Part shown: positions 5,489-8,418 of the stretch, piece after piece
Position numbering within the stretch: position 1 is the first letter of the stretch
Layout of the letters: every line of letters starts with the position of its first letter
Source: Oscillospiraceae bacterium
GTDB taxonomy: Bacteria > Bacillota > Clostridia > Oscillospirales > Acutalibacteraceae
Direction: 5' to 3'
Assembly (NCBI GenBank): GCA_019422905.1
Contig: JAHZCM010000048.1
Coordinates: 5,611-14,028, forward strand
DNA length: 8,418 nt
Made by a program: the position numbers and the translations under genes
The notes under the pieces: generated by a model
Seen by the model: the letters and a program-made list of their open reading frames with translations, nothing else
The model's database searches: none
What the model was told of the DNA's origin: nothing

Positions 5489-7555
5489 CTATGCCAGCTC
5501 GAAATCCTCCGGCAGGAGCGTTTCGAGCTTTTCTTTTGTGAGCGCCGAAACATCCTCGGCGGTGAGGCGGCGCGACTGGCTCAAAATCGCATCCTCCACA
5601 AGGTTGCGCGCCATGCGGCCGTTGCCGGCTGTGCGCGCGTCCGCCGCCTGCCGCGCCGCGTAGTACGCCGTGAGCGGCGCGTCGCAGTCCGGCGAAAGCA
5701 CGTAGCCCTTGTTTTCCACCGTGATACGCGTGATTTGAAGCAGCTCCTCCGCCGTGTAGTCCTGAAACTCGATGATGTTCGGGAACCGCGACCGGAGGCC
5801 GGAGTTCGCCGTGAGGAACTCCTCCATTTCGCGCGAATAGCCCGCCAGAATGACGATCAGGTTTTCGCGGTTGTCCTCCATGCCCTTGACGATCGTGTCG
5901 ATCGCCTCTAGACCGAAGCTGTCGTCCGTGCCGCGGTACAGCGCGTACGCCTCGTCGATGAACAGCACGCCGCCGATAGCGGACTGAATGACCTGCTGCG
6001 TGAGCGGCGCCGTATGGCCCACGTACTTGCCGACAAGATCGGCGCGCGTGACCTCGACGAGCTGCCCGCCGGTCAGCACGCCCATCGCCTTCAAATACCG
6101 CGAGACGAGCCGCGCGATCGTCGTCTTGCCCGTACCGGGGTTTCCCGTGAAGATCATGTGCATCGTCGGCACGTCGGCCTTCATGCCGCGGTTTTCGCGC
6201 AGGCGCTGGATGACATAATTCTGCTCAAGTGAGAGCACATAATCCTTGACCGCTTGAAGTCCGACGATGCGGTCCATCTCCGCTTTCACCGCGTCCACCG
6301 CAGCCTGATTTACGGCCTGCTTTTCCTCGCTCACCGAAACAGTGAACTCCGGGAAAACAAACTGCAGCGCGCCGTCCTGAACCCGGGCCGTCCCCTGCAG
6401 CGCACCCGCGCCCCGGCGGAGCTTTTCTTCGCTCAAAAGCCGGAAGCAGCGCTCCGCGACACGGTCTATATTCTCCACGCCGTCCTTCCGGCTGAACTGC
6501 GCGGCCAGATACGCTTCCGCGTCCGCATCAAAATCAACCGTAAACGCCAGACGCTCCGCTGCGCGGGCTTTAAGCTCCTGCGCCGCCATTTCGCCGATTT
6601 TCCGCAGGCTTTCCGGCGTAAATTCCTCCGTGCGGCAGAAATCCGTGACCGCCGCAAGGAACGGCGCGCCGAAGGCATCCGCAAAGGCGGCGTCCTTCTG
6701 GTCGGTGATAAAGACAAGGTATTGCCCCTTCGTCTGAATTTCACTGACCGCGTTCGGCACCAGTGCGGTACCCACGTCAATCAGCATGCCCTTCTGCATG
6801 GCGTAGCGGGTCGTGAGCTTCAGCGTGCCGTTTTCCGCCAGCGCGGCGATCATCGGCAGCAGCGATTTGTGGCATTTTTCAAAGTTTTCGAAAAGCACCA
6901 CGTCGTCTCCGGAATGCAGCGCCGAAAACAGGTCCTGCGTCAAAAGGCGGCTGTCCTCGGCATTCGGGTAAAGCGCAAGGTCGATCCGGGCGATCTTCCC
7001 GTTTTTCAGCACGCCGCTCTTTGCAAGAGACGATGCTGCAACCGCCAGCGCGCTGTGCCGCCCGGTGCCCTCCCGGCCGGAAATCACGACGACCGCGGCC
7101 GGCTGATTTTCCGGCGTGCCGGTAATACCCGGCCGTTTAAACGCCGTAAACAGGCTGTCCAGAAACGCATCCTGCCCGATGACCGCGTCGCCGGCCGCTT
7201 CGCGGGCCTCCAGGAAGAGCTGCGCCGTATCCTTCGGCGGCACCTCCTCCGTCCCTTTCGCCGTGCGCGCCGGTTCTTTCTCCTCCATGGCCTGCGCGGG
7301 CTTCTTCGCCGGCACGACGCCGTCATTTTCAAGCAGGCGGCGCATTTCCGCCATGCTCCGCTGCGCCTCGCTGTTGATCTTGTCGAGGTCGCTGATCTGC
7401 CGGCTCAGGCTGTCGGAAACATCCTTGTTCTTTTGATCTATGCTTTTCAGAAACTCCTCCGCTTCCTTCGCGGCGCGGCTCTGGGTATTGCTGCCGACAT
7501 GCAGCCTGCCGCCGGAAAACAGAGAATTCAGAATGCTGTCCATATCATTTTTCAT
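5489..7555 (-). CDS. Two-domain AAA protein: degenerate Clp-like AAA domain fused to CbxX/CfxQ (SpoVK-type) AAA+ ATPase
   Basis: A 688-residue cytosolic protein. Residues 25-78 are charged and likely coiled coil, followed by an Ala/Pro/Glu/Lys-rich linker (79-110). Residues about 122-385 resemble a Clp-type AAA domain (DAVIGQDAFLDSLFTAFKRP), but the P-loop reads GREGTGRHSA (160-169; Lys replaced by His) and the Walker B region VVLFENFEK (219-227) has Glu-Asn where Asp-Glu is expected. This domain probably cannot hydrolyse ATP. Residues about 425-665 are an intact CbxX/CfxQ-type AAA+ domain: Walker A GNPGTGKTT (471-479), pore-loop-like GKYVGHTA (509-516), Walker B VLFIDEAY (530-537), sensor region LIVILAGY (566-573), Arg-finger region LRSRFPN (587-593) and sensor 2 GNGRMARNL (644-652). 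Family members remodel protein assemblies (Rubisco activase CbxX) or act in sporulation (SpoVK); the partner here is unknown. An in-frame TAA two codons upstream fixes the ATG. It follows cutC by 43 bases. Confidence 0.9.
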   Translation of the reverse strand: MKNDMDSILNSLFSGGRLHVGSNTQSRAAKEAEEFLKSIDQKNKDVSDSLSRQISDLDKINSEAQRSMAEMRRLLENDGVVPAKKPAQAMEEKEPARTAKGTEEVPPKDTAQLFLEAREAAGDAVIGQDAFLDSLFTAFKRPGITGTPENQPAAVVVISGREGTGRHSALAVAASSLAKSGVLKNGKIARIDLALYPNAEDSRLLTQDLFSALHSGDDVVLFENFEKCHKSLLPMIAALAENGTLKLTTRYAMQKGMLIDVGTALVPNAVSEIQTKGQYLVFITDQKDAAFADAFGAPFLAAVTDFCRTEEFTPESLRKIGEMAAQELKARAAERLAFTVDFDADAEAYLAAQFSRKDGVENIDRVAERCFRLLSEEKLRRGAGALQGTARVQDGALQFVFPEFTVSVSEEKQAVNQAAVDAVKAEMDRIVGLQAVKDYVLSLEQNYVIQRLRENRGMKADVPTMHMIFTGNPGTGKTTIARLVSRYLKAMGVLTGGQLVEVTRADLVGKYVGHTAPLTQQVIQSAIGGVLFIDEAYALYRGTDDSFGLEAIDTIVKGMEDNRENLIVILAGYSREMEEFLTANSGLRSRFPNIIEFQDYTAEELLQITRITVENKGYVLSPDCDAPLTAYYAARQAADARTAGNGRMARNLVEDAILSQSRRLTAEDVSALTKEKLETLLPEDFELA

Positions 7556-7570
7556 AAATTAACCACTTAT

Positions 7571-7576
7571 CCTCCT
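7571..7576 (-). promoter_or_regulatory. Ribosome binding site of the AAA ATPase gene, unusually far from the start
   Basis: AGGAGG on the minus strand is a perfect Shine-Dalgarno core, but 15 bases separate it from the ATG at 7555, against the usual 5-10. An in-frame TAA six bases upstream of that ATG rules out an earlier start in this frame, and the next ATG, at 7543, is further away. Initiation may therefore be weak. Confidence 0.5.
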
Positions 7577-7598
7577 GCACCGCACGGTATGCGCTCTT

Positions 7599-8369
7599 TC
7601 ATTCCGCCAAAGCGCGGACAACCGCCGCGACGAGCGCGCTGTCCGTCACCTTATATTCATCCTCCGGAACGCCTTTGCCGTCGATTCGGCCGCCGAAAAA
7701 GATTTCCGGATTGCCGCACACGCTTGTATCGCGGCGCAGCGAGCGCGCCGACGCATGCACGCTTTTCACGCCGGTCTCCGCGACAAACGCTCGGACATTC
7801 TCCGCATGGATGCCGCCGCCAGGCAAAATGTCGATGCGCCCCGCAGCATGGCGCAGCATCTCCCGGATCGTCGCCGCGCCGCACGGCGCGCTTGCCCGCT
7901 GCCCGCTTGTCAGCACGCGCGTCACACCGAGTGCAATCAGGGTATCCAGCGCCGCAAGAACATCCGGCACAACGTCGATCGCACGGTGAAAAACCGTTTC
8001 GATCTCCGGCCTTTCCGCCCGGATGCGCCCGAGAAAATCCGCGCACCGCGCCGCGTCCACCGTGCCGTCCGCATTTAAAAAGCCGAACACGATGCCGTCC
8101 GCTCCGGCGCGAACCAGCGCGAGCGCATCGCGGCACATCGCATCGTAATCGTACTCCGTATAGCAGAAGCCGCCCTCGCGCGGGCGCACCATGCACATCA
8201 CGGGGGTTTTCACGCGCGCCTTCACCGCCTCCAGCGTGCCGATACTCGGCGTCAGCCCGCCGAGAAACAGCGCGGAATTCAGCTCGATGCGGTCCGCGCC
8301 GCCTGCCGCCGCCTGCACGGCGTCCTCAGTGCAGCCGCAGCAGACCTCAAATAGAATATGCTCTTTCAT
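7599..8369 (-). CDS. cutC: CutC family protein (copper homeostasis protein CutC, TIM barrel)
   Basis: A 256-residue CutC-family protein (PF03932), a cytosolic TIM-barrel protein. Conserved stretches run the whole length: FEVCCGCTEDAVQAAAGGAD (7-26), RIELNSALFLGGLTPS (27-42), MVRPREGGFCYTEYD (60-74), GIVFGFLNADGTVD (92-105), VFHRAIDVVPD (126-136), VLTSGQRASA (152-161) and ILPGGGIHAENV (181-192). CutC was named for copper tolerance in Escherichia coli, but a direct copper role has been questioned, so function here is by family only. The ATG at 8369 is preferred over an in-frame ATG at 8381 and a TTG at 8408, because MKEHILFEVC starts like the family. An AAGGA lies 12 bases upstream, a rather long spacing. 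It probably heads a two-gene transcript with the AAA ATPase. Its promoter is not resolved in the 49 bases left. Confidence 0.93.
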   Translation of the reverse strand: MKEHILFEVCCGCTEDAVQAAAGGADRIELNSALFLGGLTPSIGTLEAVKARVKTPVMCMVRPREGGFCYTEYDYDAMCRDALALVRAGADGIVFGFLNADGTVDAARCADFLGRIRAERPEIETVFHRAIDVVPDVLAALDTLIALGVTRVLTSGQRASAPCGAATIREMLRHAAGRIDILPGGGIHAENVRAFVAETGVKSVHASARSLRRDTSVCGNPEIFFGGRIDGKGVPEDEYKVTDSALVAAVVRALAE

Positions 8370-8418
8370 GCTTATGACCATTCCTTTCTGCTGCGCTACA
8401 AGGCACAAAACAGCATGA

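Noticed and set aside
6254..8377. Plus-strand open frame of 707 codons opposite the AAA and cutC genes
   Set aside because: It is antisense to two well-recognised proteins, is very rich in Arg, His and Pro with no family signature, and its openness follows from GC-rich codon use on the other strand.

Overview
The window reads as chromosome of a fairly GC-rich Firmicute, most likely a gut or rumen-type Clostridia (Oscillospiraceae-like). This is inferred from protein flavour only: a Clostridia-style cytoplasmic GH43 enzyme, a DUF421/YetF protein, a CbxX/SpoVK-type ATPase, strong AGGAGG-type ribosome binding sites and many intrinsic terminators. No rRNA, tRNA, transposase, integrase, phage gene or CRISPR array was found. 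Nearly all coding is on the minus strand; one broken gene is on the plus strand.

Region 1 (1-3004, minus strand) is a small sugar-use module and its downstream neighbour. A GH43 glycosidase without a signal peptide (1455-2933) is followed by a strong terminator, then by an AraC-family regulator with a sugar-sensor-like cupin domain (511-1341), then by the start of a CobW/COG0523 GTPase with its own promoter (421 to beyond the left edge). The GH43 and regulator promoters share an identical 11-base block holding the -10 element and an identical 8-base block 24 or 25 bases upstream of it. This suggests that the regulator controls both the enzyme and itself.

Region 2 (about 3005-5430) is a decaying stretch. 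It holds a lipoprotein-like gene on the minus strand broken by an in-frame TGA and a one-base frameshift, an intact DUF421 membrane protein with its own terminator, and a plus-strand gene for a secreted-type protein that has lost its 5' end. The second broken gene is visibly more AT-rich than its surroundings. Positions 3005-3146, between the GH43 promoter and the first pseudogene, show no gene.

Region 3 (5434-8418) starts with a terminator that looks bidirectional. On the minus strand there follow a 688-residue protein joining a degenerate Clp-like AAA domain to an intact CbxX/CfxQ AAA domain, and, 43 bases upstream of it, cutC. The two may be cotranscribed.

No clearly new multi-gene system is visible. 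The best leads are the shared promoter architecture of the GH43/AraC pair and the pseudo-AAA/active-AAA fusion protein.
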